Assembly: GCA_041393495.1 (NCBI GenBank)
Contig: JAWKKA010000006.1
Span: 1 to 64,000 of the forward strand
Direction of reading: 5' to 3'
Length of the DNA stretch: 64,000 bases
DNA from: RHKX01 sp041393495
GTDB lineage: Bacteria > Actinomycetota > Thermoleophilia > Solirubrobacterales > 70-9
The notes beneath the pieces were generated by a model. That model was not told where the DNA came from and did no database searches. It was given only the letters and a program-made list of their open reading frames with translations. A program made the position numbers and the translations under genes. Shown piece after piece: positions 1 to 8,484 of this stretch (position 1 is the first letter of the stretch; every line of letters begins with the position of its first letter).

Positions 1-56
1 GCCGGAAAGGGAAACGGAGAGTGGCTGTAGCTGCCACAACCGGCGCTTGTGGGCGG
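1..56. repeat. Direct repeat, copy 1 (56 bp)
   Basis: This stretch is repeated at 1425-1480 with one mismatch (position 5 G versus 1429 A). It contains an imperfect inverted repeat GTGGCTG-TAG-CTGCCAC (21-37) that could be an operator or a small hairpin. Here it lies just upstream of the LysR gene. Because the window begins inside it, an assembly-end artefact cannot be excluded. Confidence 0.8.
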
Positions 57-71
57 AGATAGGCTCTGAGC

Positions 72-983
72 GTGGACATCGAGCTGCGCCACATGCGCGC
101 GCTGATCGCGGTCGCAGAGGAGCTCAACTTCACGCGCGCGGCCGAGCGGCTGCACCTGACCCAGCAGGCGCTGAGCGGACAGATCCGCCAGCTCGAGGAG
201 CGCGTCGGCACCCAGCTTGTCGAGCGCGACACCCATCACGTCGCGCTGACGCCGAGCGGCGCCGTCCTCTACGAGCGCTGCCGGACGCTGCTCTCCGGCG
301 CCGAGCAGGCGCTCGCCGCGGCCCGCGCCAGCGGCGAGGATGCCCCGCGCCTGACGATCGGCTACCCGGCGCCGCTGACCCACCGGATCTTCGTGCCGGC
401 GATCGAGCTGTTCGCGACGCGCCATCCCGAGGTCGAGATCGCGATCCATTTCGGCGAGCTGCACGACCCCAAGGGCGGGCTGCGCAGCGGTGCCGCCGAC
501 GTGGCGATCGTCTACGGCGCCCTCGAGCACGAGGGCCTCGAGCTGCATCACCTGTTCAGCGAGCCGCGCGGCGTCGCGTTGGCAGCCGGCCACCCGCTCG
601 CGCGCCAGGAGTCCGTCACGATCGCCGAGCTGATCGAGGAGCCGATCATCGACGTGCCGACGACGGATGCGATCTCGCGGGACTTCTGGATCGCCGCCAA
701 GCACCGCGCCGGCAGGCCGCCGCGCATCGGCGCCACCGTGCAGACGATCGACGGCATCATCGAGGCGATCGGGGCCGGGCTCGGCGTGGCGACGGCCGCC
801 CCCGTCGTCGTCGAGGCCATGGGCGGCCCCGCCGGCGTCGTCTACCGTCCCGTCGTCGACCTCGAGCCGATCGAGTTCTGGATCGCCCGGCGAGCCGGCG
901 ACGACCGCCGGCCGGTGCTCGACTTCATCGACGCCGCGGTCGACGCCGGACGCGACCGGGCCTCCCCCGCCCCCCCGGGCTGA
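72..983 (+). CDS. LysR-family transcriptional regulator
   Basis: The 303-residue protein has the classic LysR layout: an N-terminal winged helix-turn-helix (about residues 4-62, with NFTRAAERLHLTQQALSGQI as the recognition region) followed by a periplasmic-binding-protein-like effector domain from about residue 90 (LTIGYPAP onwards). It would bind DNA as a tetramer and respond to a small ligand. The GTG at 72 is chosen because the HTH begins directly after it. No divergent target gene is visible because the window starts at base 1, so its regulon is unknown. The 56-bp repeat ends 15 bases upstream of the start and may carry its operator. Confidence 0.9.
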   Translation: MDIELRHMRALIAVAEELNFTRAAERLHLTQQALSGQIRQLEERVGTQLVERDTHHVALTPSGAVLYERCRTLLSGAEQALAAARASGEDAPRLTIGYPAPLTHRIFVPAIELFATRHPEVEIAIHFGELHDPKGGLRSGAADVAIVYGALEHEGLELHHLFSEPRGVALAAGHPLARQESVTIAELIEEPIIDVPTTDAISRDFWIAAKHRAGRPPRIGATVQTIDGIIEAIGAGLGVATAAPVVVEAMGGPAGVVYRPVVDLEPIEFWIARRAGDDRRPVLDFIDAAVDAGRDRASPAPPG

Positions 984-1050
984 TCGCGTCACGTCCGGGG
1001 TCGTCCACGGTCCCGATTGACACGGCGAGCGACCGGCGTGCCGATCGCCG

Positions 1051-1347
1051 CTACCTCGCCTCGCGCAGGACCGCTCGGCCGCCGCCACGGATCGATCGGT
1101 GCCCGAGGCGATCGCCGGCCGCCGCCGACCGGCGACGCGATCGCAGGCGCCGACGCACGGAGCGCGCGAGCAGGAACGGCGCCGAGACGACCGCCGCGGC
1201 CAGCGCCAGCAGCAGAACCGCCCCGACCAGCACCAGCACGCCGAGCGCCGCCATCGCGAAGACCGGAGCAACCAGGCAGAGAACCACCGCGCCGAAGACG
1301 ACGGCGATCGGGGCCAACGGGGTCATGTAGAAGGCCGCATAGGTCAT
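1051..1347 (-). CDS. Small hydrophobic membrane protein, unknown function
   Basis: The 98-residue protein starts at the ATG at 1347, preceded by an AGGTGG-type ribosome binding site about 9 bases upstream. Residues 8-65 are almost entirely hydrophobic and form two probable membrane helices; the C-terminus is short, strongly basic and arginine-rich (RSVRRRLRSRRRS), so probably cytoplasmic. I do not recognise a family. The second copy of the 56-bp repeat lies 78 bases upstream of its start, in the opposite orientation relative to the gene when compared with the LysR gene. Confidence 0.6.
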   Translation of the reverse strand: MTYAAFYMTPLAPIAVVFGAVVLCLVAPVFAMAALGVLVLVGAVLLLALAAAVVSAPFLLARSVRRRLRSRRRSAAAGDRLGHRSIRGGGRAVLREAR

Positions 1348-1424
1348 GATGAGACCACCTTTCCGCGCTCGGGATGCAGCGCGCGATATCGATGAAGGAC
1401 CGGCTCCGATGATCGGTCGCCGCG

Positions 1425-1480
1425 GCCGAAAAGGGAAACGGAGAGTGGCTGTAGCTGCCACAACCGGCGCTTGTGGGCGG
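1425..1480. repeat. Direct repeat, copy 2 (56 bp)
   Basis: This is 55/56 identical to bases 1-56 and includes the same GTGGCTG-TAG-CTGCCAC inverted repeat (1445-1461). It lies in the 234-base gap between the small membrane protein start (1347) and the end of the pabBC fusion (1582). The rest of that gap is GC-rich and I see no gene in it. Confidence 0.8.
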
Positions 1481-1581
1481 CGGCCGCGGCGGTGGCCGTC
1501 GCCGTCGAGCCGCAGGGCGGACCCGGGGGCCGCCGCCTCACGCCCTTCCCGGCGGGCTCGAGCCGGTCGAATCGACCCCGG

Positions 1582-3717
1582 TCAGGGCAGCCGGACCGCG
1601 CGGCCCCCGGCAGCGGCTCGGCGCGGCTTCGCTGCCGCCGAGCCGTCGTCGCCGAGCGGGCGGCCGTCCAGCATCGCGACGCGCTCGACCCCGCGGAGGG
1701 CGCCGGTGATCACGAGCGTGGAGGCTGAGTGGAGCTCCGCGAGCGCGAGCGGCCGCTCGACGACCGGCTCGCGCCCGGCCCGCTCGGCGATGAAGGTCGC
1801 GCGCGTGGTCCCGGGCAGGATCCGCCCGTCGAGGGGCGGGGTGACCCAGCGGTCGCCGATCCGGGCGAAGACGTTCGCCCGGGCCGCTTCCAGCACGAGG
1901 CCGTCGAGATCGACGGCGAGCGGCAGCTCCTCGTCGAGGTCGGCGGCGATCGCCTCCCACCAGGAGCGGTCGGCGAGCTTGTGCTCCCCGAGCCCTCCGG
2001 GGACGACGACGCTGCGCAGGCGCACCGGCGAGGGGGGCGGAAGCCGGGACCGGGCGATCCCGATCGTCCAGCCATTCGGCTCGAGCTCGGCCCGGAGCCG
2101 GCCCGGCCGCGGGCCGGCGAGAGCCGCCGCGCCGATCAGCTCGGCGGCGTCGGCTGGGAGATCGCGCCCGTAGAGTGCGCGGGCGCTGGCGCGGATCCGC
2201 CGCAGGTGCAGGTCCAAGGCGGGAACGGCGCCCGCCTCATCGACCCGGATCGTCTCGAACAGGCCGCGGGACGGCTCGGGGCGACGCAGCGCGCGCGGAC
2301 CGGTTCGCCGCGGCCCGGGCAGGGCCCCGGACGCGGCCGCCTCATGCGCGACGTCGGCGTCGATCGCGGCCATCAGCGCCCGCTCCTTCACCTCGGCCTC
2401 AGCCGCCTCGGCCGCCCCCGAGGAGTCGGCGACGACGGCGCCCCCGAGGCCGAGCCAGATCCGCGAGCCGCTTCGCTCGAACGTCCGGATCGCGACGCTG
2501 AGGTCGAGCCCCGCGAGCGGCGATCGCAGGCCGATCGCGCCCGTGTAGGCGCTGCGCGGGGTGCTCTCGAGCTCGTTGATCGCCTCCAGCGCCGCGACCT
2601 TGGGCGCGCCGGTCACCGAGCCGGGCGGGAACGTCGCCCGCAAGAGCGCCCCGTCCCGCACGTCCTCCCGCAGCGTGCCCTTCACCTGCGAGCTCAGGTG
2701 CCAGACGCCTGGGCCGGCGGTGAGCGCCGCCATCTCCGGCACGCCGATCGTTCCCGGGACGCAGACCCGGCCGAGGTCGTTTCGCACCAGATCGACGATC
2801 ATCACGTGCTCGGCCCGGTCCTTGTCGGAGCGAAGCAGGGCGTCGCGGGCGGCGGCGTCGGCGGCGTCCTCCCCGGTGCGGGGACGGGTGCCCTTGATCG
2901 GGGCCGAGACGACGCTCCTGCCCTCGCGGCGCAGGAAGGTCTCCGGCGAGAGGCTGGCCAGCGACCCCCAAGGGCCCTCGATCCAGGCGGCCTTGGGCGG
3001 CCGCAGCGTCCGCCCGGCCGTCGCCCACAGGTCCACGCTCGCGCCCTCCACGCGCCCCTCGCTGCGCACGCAGAGGTTCGCCTGGAAGAGGTCGCCGAAG
3101 CGGATTCGCTCGACCAGGGCGTCGACCGCCCGGGCGTGCCCGGCGGCGCTCGGCGTCCACCGCCAGCCGTCGCTGCGCACCGGCTCGTGATGCGCGGGCC
3201 GGCGAGCGGCCGCGCGCAGCCGGCCGAACCAGTCCTCGATTCGCTCGCTCGCGTCGGGGGCGTACAGCGCCTCCAGCCACCAATCGCCGCGGCGATCGCA
3301 GACCAGGACGTGGTCGTAGCGGGCCAGGGAGAACGCAGGCAGGGCCGCGCCGGCTGCGGGCGCCGGGCCGACGGACTCGATCCGGCGGCCGAGCTGGAAG
3401 CCGAGGTAGCCGACGATCGCCTCGCCGACGATCCCGGGGCTCGGCTCGAGCACGTCCTCGTCCAGCGCCGCGAACGGATCGCGCCCGTCGAGCACCTCGA
3501 TGGGCTCCGACCCGATCACGGCGCCAGCCGAGCACCAGCTTCCGATCAGGGCGAACGGTCGCTGATCGTCGCGAACGAGCGTCGCGGCCGCCCACGGATC
3601 GAGCCGCGTCCCGAGCGGCTCGCGCCGAAGCAGCCGCCCGTCGGGGAACGGGGACACGCGCACCTGCCGGCCGGGTTGCGCTTGATGGGCGGCCGACGAT
3701 CGCAAGGTCGCCGTCAT
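1582..3717 (-). CDS. pabBC: Aminodeoxychorismate synthase component I / aminodeoxychorismate lyase fusion (PabB-PabC)
   Basis: The 711-residue fusion would make 4-aminobenzoate for folate: the N-terminal half converts chorismate to 4-amino-4-deoxychorismate (needing a PabA amidotransferase, not seen here) and the C-terminal half releases pyruvate. PabB hallmarks are PIKGTRPR (the Lys separates PabB from anthranilate synthase), LVRNDLGRVC and FPPGSVTGAPK, in residues 1-460. The class IV PLP lyase occupies about residues 485-700, with GLFETIRVD, a candidate PLP Lys in GEHKLADR, LEAARANVFA and the phosphate-binding DGRILPGTTRA. The ATG at 3717 has AGGT 6-8 bases upstream. Such fusions are known in several bacteria. 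Confidence 0.93.
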   Translation of the reverse strand: MTATLRSSAAHQAQPGRQVRVSPFPDGRLLRREPLGTRLDPWAAATLVRDDQRPFALIGSWCSAGAVIGSEPIEVLDGRDPFAALDEDVLEPSPGIVGEAIVGYLGFQLGRRIESVGPAPAAGAALPAFSLARYDHVLVCDRRGDWWLEALYAPDASERIEDWFGRLRAAARRPAHHEPVRSDGWRWTPSAAGHARAVDALVERIRFGDLFQANLCVRSEGRVEGASVDLWATAGRTLRPPKAAWIEGPWGSLASLSPETFLRREGRSVVSAPIKGTRPRTGEDAADAAARDALLRSDKDRAEHVMIVDLVRNDLGRVCVPGTIGVPEMAALTAGPGVWHLSSQVKGTLREDVRDGALLRATFPPGSVTGAPKVAALEAINELESTPRSAYTGAIGLRSPLAGLDLSVAIRTFERSGSRIWLGLGGAVVADSSGAAEAAEAEVKERALMAAIDADVAHEAAASGALPGPRRTGPRALRRPEPSRGLFETIRVDEAGAVPALDLHLRRIRASARALYGRDLPADAAELIGAAALAGPRPGRLRAELEPNGWTIGIARSRLPPPSPVRLRSVVVPGGLGEHKLADRSWWEAIAADLDEELPLAVDLDGLVLEAARANVFARIGDRWVTPPLDGRILPGTTRATFIAERAGREPVVERPLALAELHSASTLVITGALRGVERVAMLDGRPLGDDGSAAAKPRRAAAGGRAVRLP

Positions 3718-3819
3718 TGTGACCTGAAGCGGCCACCTCCGACCTGCCGGCCGCGCAACACCCCGCGCCGGGCAGGCGTCGAACGCCCACCGGCCGGGCC
3801 GGCGAGGGCCCGGGGGCCC

Positions 3820-5040
3820 TCAGTCGGAGACGACGCGGTAGCTGTGCCCGGCCGCGATCAGGCGGTCGGCCAGCGCGCGACCCATCGCCGACGCCGGCGT
3901 CAGCACCCCCGCCGCGTCGGGCAGCTCGTCCAGCGCCAGGCAGAGCGCGCTCTCGCCGAGCATCACCGCGGTCGCCTTGTAGCCGGGGTCACCCTGGGCG
4001 CGGATCTCGCACCGCAGCCGCTCGCCGCCGCTCGTCGTCGTGTCGATGTCGATCGCGAAGAAGCCGCGCTCGCGGGCGCTCTCGTCGGGCCCCTCGCCGG
4101 GATCGGGAAGGACGTGGTCGAGCAGTTGGCGGAACCCGGGCGTCGCGAGGCCCGCGAGCAGGCCGGCGATGCCCCCGGCGACGGCCGCGGCCTTGGCGAG
4201 GCCGAGCGGTCCGCGGCCGGTGAGCATCAGCTCCCGGTAGCGAAACCGGCGTCCGTAGGCGTGGCCCCGCAGGGCGTTGCTGCGCCGCACGACCCGCGTG
4301 TTGACGCTGCCCATCACGAACGGGGCCAGCCAGCCACCGAGACGATCGTCCTCGATCGGCTTGATGGGGTCCCGCTCGGGGCCGAGGTCGGGCTCCGCGT
4401 CGCGGTCCGGGCTGAGCGCGTATGGGTCGGCCAGCACCCGGCGGCTCGGCGGGTCCTTCTTGACGGCGTCGACGGCGGTGCGCGCCGAATCGATCGTGCC
4501 GCCGCTGGCGCCGCCGCGCATCGCCTTCACGACCAGCGTCGTCTCCCCGAGCTCCCCGTGGCCACCGGCCTGCGCGGCCTCGTGCAGGAGCAGCGTGCCG
4601 ATGTCGGACGGGATCGAGTCGAAGCCGCAGGTGTGAACGATCCGGGCGCCGGATGCCCGCGCCTCGGCGTCGGCGGCGTCGATCGACCAGCGCATGAACA
4701 ACACCTCGCCGGTGAGGTCTGCGTAGTGGGTCCCGGCGCTCGCGCACGCCTCGACGAGCGGCTTGCCGTACTTGAAGTAGGGACCGACCGTGGTCGCGAC
4801 GACGCGGGTCGATTCCGCCAGCGCCGCGACGGCGCTGCGGTCCTGGCTGTCGGCGATCACGAGCGGCCAGTCGACGCCGAGCTCTGCCCGCGTTCGCTCG
4901 AGCTTGGCCCGCGAGCGGCCGCCGAGGGCGATCCGAACGCCGGGCGGGGCGTGCCCGGCGAGGTAGCGGGCCGTCAGGACGCCGACGAAGCCCGTTGCCC
5001 CGTAGAGGACGACGTCGTGATCGCGGTCTGAGTCGGCCAC
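3820..5040 (-). CDS. Saccharopine-dehydrogenase-like / trans-acting enoyl reductase family protein
   Basis: The 406-residue protein begins with a Rossmann nucleotide-binding segment (DVVLYGATGFVGVLTARYL) and continues with features of the Rv2449c/Rv2953-like family (TVGPYFKYGKPLVEACASAG, HYADLTGEV, CGFDSIPSD). Members are NAD(P)H-dependent membrane-associated reductases acting on lipids; the mycobacterial paralogue works as a trans-acting enoyl reductase. The GTG at 5040 is preferred over an in-frame upstream ATG because it directly precedes the Rossmann strand and has GGAG 8-11 bases upstream. The substrate cannot be told from sequence. Confidence 0.85.
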   Translation of the reverse strand: MADSDRDHDVVLYGATGFVGVLTARYLAGHAPPGVRIALGGRSRAKLERTRAELGVDWPLVIADSQDRSAVAALAESTRVVATTVGPYFKYGKPLVEACASAGTHYADLTGEVLFMRWSIDAADAEARASGARIVHTCGFDSIPSDIGTLLLHEAAQAGGHGELGETTLVVKAMRGGASGGTIDSARTAVDAVKKDPPSRRVLADPYALSPDRDAEPDLGPERDPIKPIEDDRLGGWLAPFVMGSVNTRVVRRSNALRGHAYGRRFRYRELMLTGRGPLGLAKAAAVAGGIAGLLAGLATPGFRQLLDHVLPDPGEGPDESARERGFFAIDIDTTTSGGERLRCEIRAQGDPGYKATAVMLGESALCLALDELPDAAGVLTPASAMGRALADRLIAAGHSYRVVSD

Positions 5041-5099
5041 CTGCTCGCTCCTGCCTTCCGTCGCGCGAACGATCGCAGATGTGCCGGGGCCGCGGCGAG

Positions 5100-6662
5100 C
5101 TACCCGCCGCCGCGCACGCTGAACGCGGCCGAGCCGGCCGACTCGTACTGGTCGGCGAGCAGGTAGTGGACGATGTAGCGGCCCGCCGGCAGCGGCCACG
5201 GGGCGCCCTGGCTTTCGGGCCCGAGCGTGGCGGCGCCCGTGGTCGACGGCGGGACGGTGCCGGCCGCGTGGCCGCCGGTGTAGCCCCAGATCAGGTAGTC
5301 GTCGGCAGCGGGATCGGCCGCCGCGGCCCGGAAGACGCCGAGCCAGTCCCAGCGGTTGGCGGGGGCGCCGGTCCAGGCGACCTCGATCGGCTCGCCGCGT
5401 CCGTAGATGCGCCTGTCGGTCGTCAGCTCGAGCTCGGCGTCGGGGTCGCGGAGGTCGATCGCGACGCGGGCGAGCTCGGCGCCGCTGCCGCCGGCGACGA
5501 GGACCGCCTCATAGGGGCCCGGGTCCCAGCCGGCCGTGTCGAGCTGCGCGGTCCCGCTCGGATCCGGTGCCTCGATCGTCTTCAGCGGCTGGCCGGGATC
5601 GCCGCCCGCAGGGACGATCGCGATCTCGTTGCCGCCCTGCTCCGGGTTGTTCCAGCGGATGGTGATCGGATCGCCGACGTCGGCGAGACGCGCGTCGACG
5701 GCGACCAGGGTCGGCATCCGCACGGGCGCGACCACGAAGCTCGACAGGACGGCGCGGTGATCGGATGTCCACGGCGCGAACCCGATGTCGACGTCCTCGC
5801 CACCCGGCTCGCCGACGAGCCTGCTGTCGAGCGTCGTCGATGGACCGGCCGCGTAGACGTAGTCGATCCGCTCGCCGCTCTCGTGGGTCTCGCCGGGCAC
5901 CGCGACCGGGTCGGGATGGACCTCTCGGTAGCTGTCGCGGAACCCGAGATCGAGCAGCTTCTCGCTCACCGGCCACGGCACCGGCTCGTCGATCCCCTCG
6001 CGGGTGCCGATGGTGTCGGCTCCGTAGTCGAGGCTCGAGGGCTCGTTGAAGTCGCCGGTGAGAAAGACCGGGTAGCCCGCGTCGACGAGCCGCCCGATCG
6101 CCGCCAGCGGTCGCTCGAGCGCCGCGGTCCGCACCTCGTTCTCGGTCGCGATCACCGACTCGACCGAATCGCCGCCGGCGAGCGCGCGCGGGCCCCAGTC
6201 GACGTAGTCGAGGTGATCGTTGAAGAACGGGACCACGTAGCCGGGCTCGACCTCGAGCAGCGCGTAGAGCCCGTCGCCGCCCGACGGCTCATGGATCGGG
6301 TACTTCGAGAGGAGCTGCAGCGAGGTGTTGTAGTAGGGGTAGCCGGTCCGCCGGGCGATCTCCGGCAGCCGCTCGTAGGACTCGAGCACGCCGACGACGT
6401 CGGCGTCGAGCTCGCGGATCACCCGATCGGTCGCGGGACCGCCGCCGTACTCGACGTTGTAGACGAGCACGTCGAGGTCGACCGGCTCGCCCCGCTGCGC
6501 CTTCGGCACGATGATCGGCTCGCCGTCGCCGGCGAGGCTGCAGCCGCCGAGGAGCAGGGCAGCGAGGACGATCGCCGCGATCGCCGTGAGCATGGCCGGC
6601 GCCCGCAGGCGGCCCGCAGCCCTCCCAAGCTCGGCCCTCGCTCCCACTGACCTTGTAGTCAA
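5100..6662 (-). CDS. Endonuclease/exonuclease/phosphatase-family lipoprotein
   Basis: The 520-residue protein has an N-terminal lipoprotein signal (helix MLTAIAAIVLAALLLGGCSL, lipobox Cys near residue 41), so it is probably anchored outside the membrane. The following EEP fold shows LVYNVEYGG, LTGDFNEPS and the catalytic-type SDHRAV motif near residue 300, as in metal-dependent phosphodiesterases. The last 200 residues look like two beta-sandwich regions. The TTG start overlaps the stop of the upstream UspA gene (TTGA, 6659-6662), implying translational coupling. An internal GTG (6647) is a weaker alternative. The substrate (phospholipid, nucleotide or phosphodiester) is not known. Confidence 0.8.
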   Translation of the reverse strand: MTTRSVGARAELGRAAGRLRAPAMLTAIAAIVLAALLLGGCSLAGDGEPIIVPKAQRGEPVDLDVLVYNVEYGGGPATDRVIRELDADVVGVLESYERLPEIARRTGYPYYNTSLQLLSKYPIHEPSGGDGLYALLEVEPGYVVPFFNDHLDYVDWGPRALAGGDSVESVIATENEVRTAALERPLAAIGRLVDAGYPVFLTGDFNEPSSLDYGADTIGTREGIDEPVPWPVSEKLLDLGFRDSYREVHPDPVAVPGETHESGERIDYVYAAGPSTTLDSRLVGEPGGEDVDIGFAPWTSDHRAVLSSFVVAPVRMPTLVAVDARLADVGDPITIRWNNPEQGGNEIAIVPAGGDPGQPLKTIEAPDPSGTAQLDTAGWDPGPYEAVLVAGGSGAELARVAIDLRDPDAELELTTDRRIYGRGEPIEVAWTGAPANRWDWLGVFRAAAADPAADDYLIWGYTGGHAAGTVPPSTTGAATLGPESQGAPWPLPAGRYIVHYLLADQYESAGSAAFSVRGGG

Positions 6663-7102
6663 TCAGACGTGTGGACCGACCTCGACCATGCGGCTGCGAC
6701 CGCCTGTACCTCGGCCCGCGTCGAGTCGCGCAAGCGCCGAATGATCCGGCCCCCTCCCCATCGCCGCTTCGGCATCAGCACGAGGTCACATCCGAGCCTC
6801 TCGACGACCGCGGCGAGCGCCTCGTCTCCCTCGGCTGGAACGATCTCGAAGCCGGGAGAAGGCTCGCGGCCGTCGAGCATGTCCCTGGCGATGGCGATCT
6901 CTTCGAGCGCAACCTCGTCGAGGAGCAGGTTCCAGTGCGCCGATCGGATGCAGCAGCCGTAGGTGCGGCGTTCGTAGGGGATGACGATCGCGACCGTGAT
7001 CCGCGCGCCGTGCTCATCGGCATGCGCGGCGGCCAGCTCGACGGCTCGCCGCCCGGCCCGCGAGCGCTCGAACACGACGAGGACGTGGTTGATCGCGGTC
7101 AT
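6659..7102 (-). CDS. Universal stress protein (UspA) family
   Basis: This 147-residue single-domain protein starts MTAINHVLVVFERSRAGRRA, matching the first strand and helix of the UspA fold, and ends with a glycine/arginine-rich loop (KRRWGGGRIIRRL) at the position of the family's ATP-binding loop, although the canonical GxxG...GS is imperfect. A Cys-Cys pair (YGCCIRS) is unusual. It follows the anti-sigma gene by 7 bases and overlaps the EEP lipoprotein by 4, so all probably form one stress operon. Confidence 0.8.
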   Translation of the reverse strand: MTAINHVLVVFERSRAGRRAVELAAAHADEHGARITVAIVIPYERRTYGCCIRSAHWNLLLDEVALEEIAIARDMLDGREPSPGFEIVPAEGDEALAAVVERLGCDLVLMPKRRWGGGRIIRRLRDSTRAEVQAVAAAWSRSVHTSD

Positions 7103-7109
7103 CGACCGC

Positions 7110-7368
7110 TCACCCCTCGGCCCGGAAGCGGCCAAGGACGCCCGCGGTCACGTCGGGCCCGTCGGCCGGGCGGTCGCGAAGGGCGCCGAGGCCGGCGATC
7201 GTGCGGCGAAGCGAGTGAAGGAGCCGATGGCAGGCCGGGCACAGGTGGGTGTGCTGCTCGACCCGGCGACGCTCGGCCCCGCTGAGCTCCCGATCGATGT
7301 GGGGGGGACAGGTGCCCCGCAGCCCAACGGGGCTCGCGCATGAACCGGATGCTGGCGATCGGAGTCAT
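7110..7368 (-). pseudogene. Zinc-finger anti-sigma factor, frameshifted in a seven-base homopolymer
   Basis: The start ATG (7368) overlaps the upstream sigma remnant stop as ATGA. It reads MTPIASIRFMREPRWAAGHLS, then a C7 run (G7 on the plus strand, 7301-7307) breaks the frame. Dropping one base gives HIDRELSGAERRRVEQHTH and the LCPAC motif, i.e. the His...HxxxCxxC signature of zf-HC2 anti-sigma factors, in an 85-residue protein ending at 7110. It would bind and hold an ECF sigma factor. Length modulo 3 is consistent with a single inserted base. This is either a sequencing indel, real decay or a slippage-prone tract. Confidence 0.7.
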
Positions 7369-7604
7369 CGTCCCTCCTCCTGAAGGTACTCGTCGAGGGA
7401 ACGGCGCACCGCCGGCCGCGCGCGATGCAGGCGGCCCTTGAAGGCGGCCTCGCTCAAGTCCATGATCGCCGCCGCCTCCCGGTCGAGAGGCGCGACGTCG
7501 CGGCGCACCTTGCGAAGGTCCACTTCTACTCGGCGCGTACGGTCGAGGCGATCGAGCTCGACCCCCCCTCGGCCAGGACCGGCTCGGCGCACGTTAGCCG
7601 GCAC
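7365..7604 (-). pseudogene. Truncated ECF sigma factor (region 4 only)
   Basis: Residues 30-79 of this short frame match sigma region 4.2 (LDREAAAIMDLSEAAFKGRL then HRARPAVRRSLDEYL), the -35-binding helix-turn-helix of ECF sigma factors. Region 2 (core and -10 binding) is missing; the preceding thioredoxin-like gene ends only 24 bases upstream, so the N-terminal part was deleted. The GTG at 7604 is the first possible start but gives a product that could not act as a sigma factor. The stop overlaps the anti-sigma start, preserving the usual sigma/anti-sigma arrangement. Confidence 0.65.
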
Positions 7605-7627
7605 CGGCCCCGGCCGGCCCGTCCTGC

Positions 7628-7942
7628 TCAGCCGTCCGCCGCTCTCAGCGCCGCGACGATCAGCAAGTCCGGCGGCTGCGGGGCCAGTCCGTCGTCGGTC
7701 TCATACAGTCGGCACTTGATGCCGAAGTCGCGGCGCCGATCCGCTTCGGGATCGATGTCGCGGCCATCGACTCTCACCGTCGGCGAACCCAGGAACCGCT
7801 CCGCCTCGGCTTCAGCGTTCGTCTCCACCCGGCGCAGCTCGACCTCGGCGCCCGGGTCCGCCGCGGCGACGAGCCCGCGGAGTCGCGGAAGCAGCTGCTC
7901 GTAGCTCGGGCAGCCTTCGAAGTAGATGAGCTCGACCCTCAC
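7628..7942 (-). CDS. Thioredoxin-fold protein, single-cysteine type
   Basis: The 104-residue protein starts VELIYFEGCPSY, with one Cys where thioredoxins have CxxC, followed by LLPRLRGLVA and a conserved FLGSPTVRVDGRDIDP cis-Pro loop. Small proteins of this kind occur in actinobacteria near mercury-resistance and stress genes; their reaction is not established. The GTG at 7942 is chosen because the first beta strand begins right after it. It is the first gene of the sigma-remnant/anti-sigma/UspA/EEP run. Confidence 0.7.
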   Translation of the reverse strand: MRVELIYFEGCPSYEQLLPRLRGLVAAADPGAEVELRRVETNAEAEAERFLGSPTVRVDGRDIDPEADRRRDFGIKCRLYETDDGLAPQPPDLLIVAALRAADG

Positions 7943-8033
7943 GGGTGATGCCGTCTTGTCTGCATCGCGATGAGTTTGGCGACCGGAGCGGGTCTCATCA
8001 ACGAGAGATCAATCCCCGACCAAGGAGCGAACG

Positions 8034-8432
8034 ATGAGCAGTACCGAGACCACCCGGGCCGTGTCCCGGATCGCCAACGTGATCGTGCCCGTATCCGACC
8101 AGGACCGCCAGCTTCGGTTCTACACCGAGACGCTCGGGCTCGAGGTGCGCGCCGACGTCCCGTTCGGCAACGGCGAGCGCTGGATCGAGGTCGCGCCTAC
8201 CGGCGCCGAGACCCCGATCGCGCTCTGCCCCCCGGGCCCCGGCGGCGAGGCCGGCGGCAAGGACACGGGAATCACCCTGCAGACGACCGATATCGAGGTG
8301 TGCCGCAGGAGTCTCGAGGACCGCGGCGCCGACGTCGATGCCGAGGTCAGCCACATGGGCGACCCGGTGCCGCCGCTCTTCTGGCTCCGCGACCCCGAGG
8401 GCAACTCGCTGATGGTCGTCGAGGTCGGCTGA
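8034..8432 (+). CDS. VOC-superfamily (glyoxalase/bleomycin resistance-like) protein
   Basis: The 132-residue protein shows the paired beta-alpha-beta-beta-beta fold of vicinal oxygen chelate proteins: IANVIVPVSDQDRQLRFYTE at residues 13-32 and the C-terminal FWLRDPEGNSLMVVE signature. A probable metal set is not fully clear: the usual first His is replaced by Asn (IANVIV), while a Glu near the end is kept. An AAGGAG site lies 8 bases before the ATG. It stands alone and its substrate is unknown. Confidence 0.85.
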   Translation: MSSTETTRAVSRIANVIVPVSDQDRQLRFYTETLGLEVRADVPFGNGERWIEVAPTGAETPIALCPPGPGGEAGGKDTGITLQTTDIEVCRRSLEDRGADVDAEVSHMGDPVPPLFWLRDPEGNSLMVVEVG

Positions 8433-8484
8433 TCGGGAGCGCGACACACACCCGGCGCCCCTGAGATCCGCGAGGGACTCGGGG

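Noticed and set aside
1729..5031. A plus-strand open frame of 1100 codons
   Set aside because: It is antisense to the PabB-PabC fusion and the reductase, and its composition is typical of a shadow frame.
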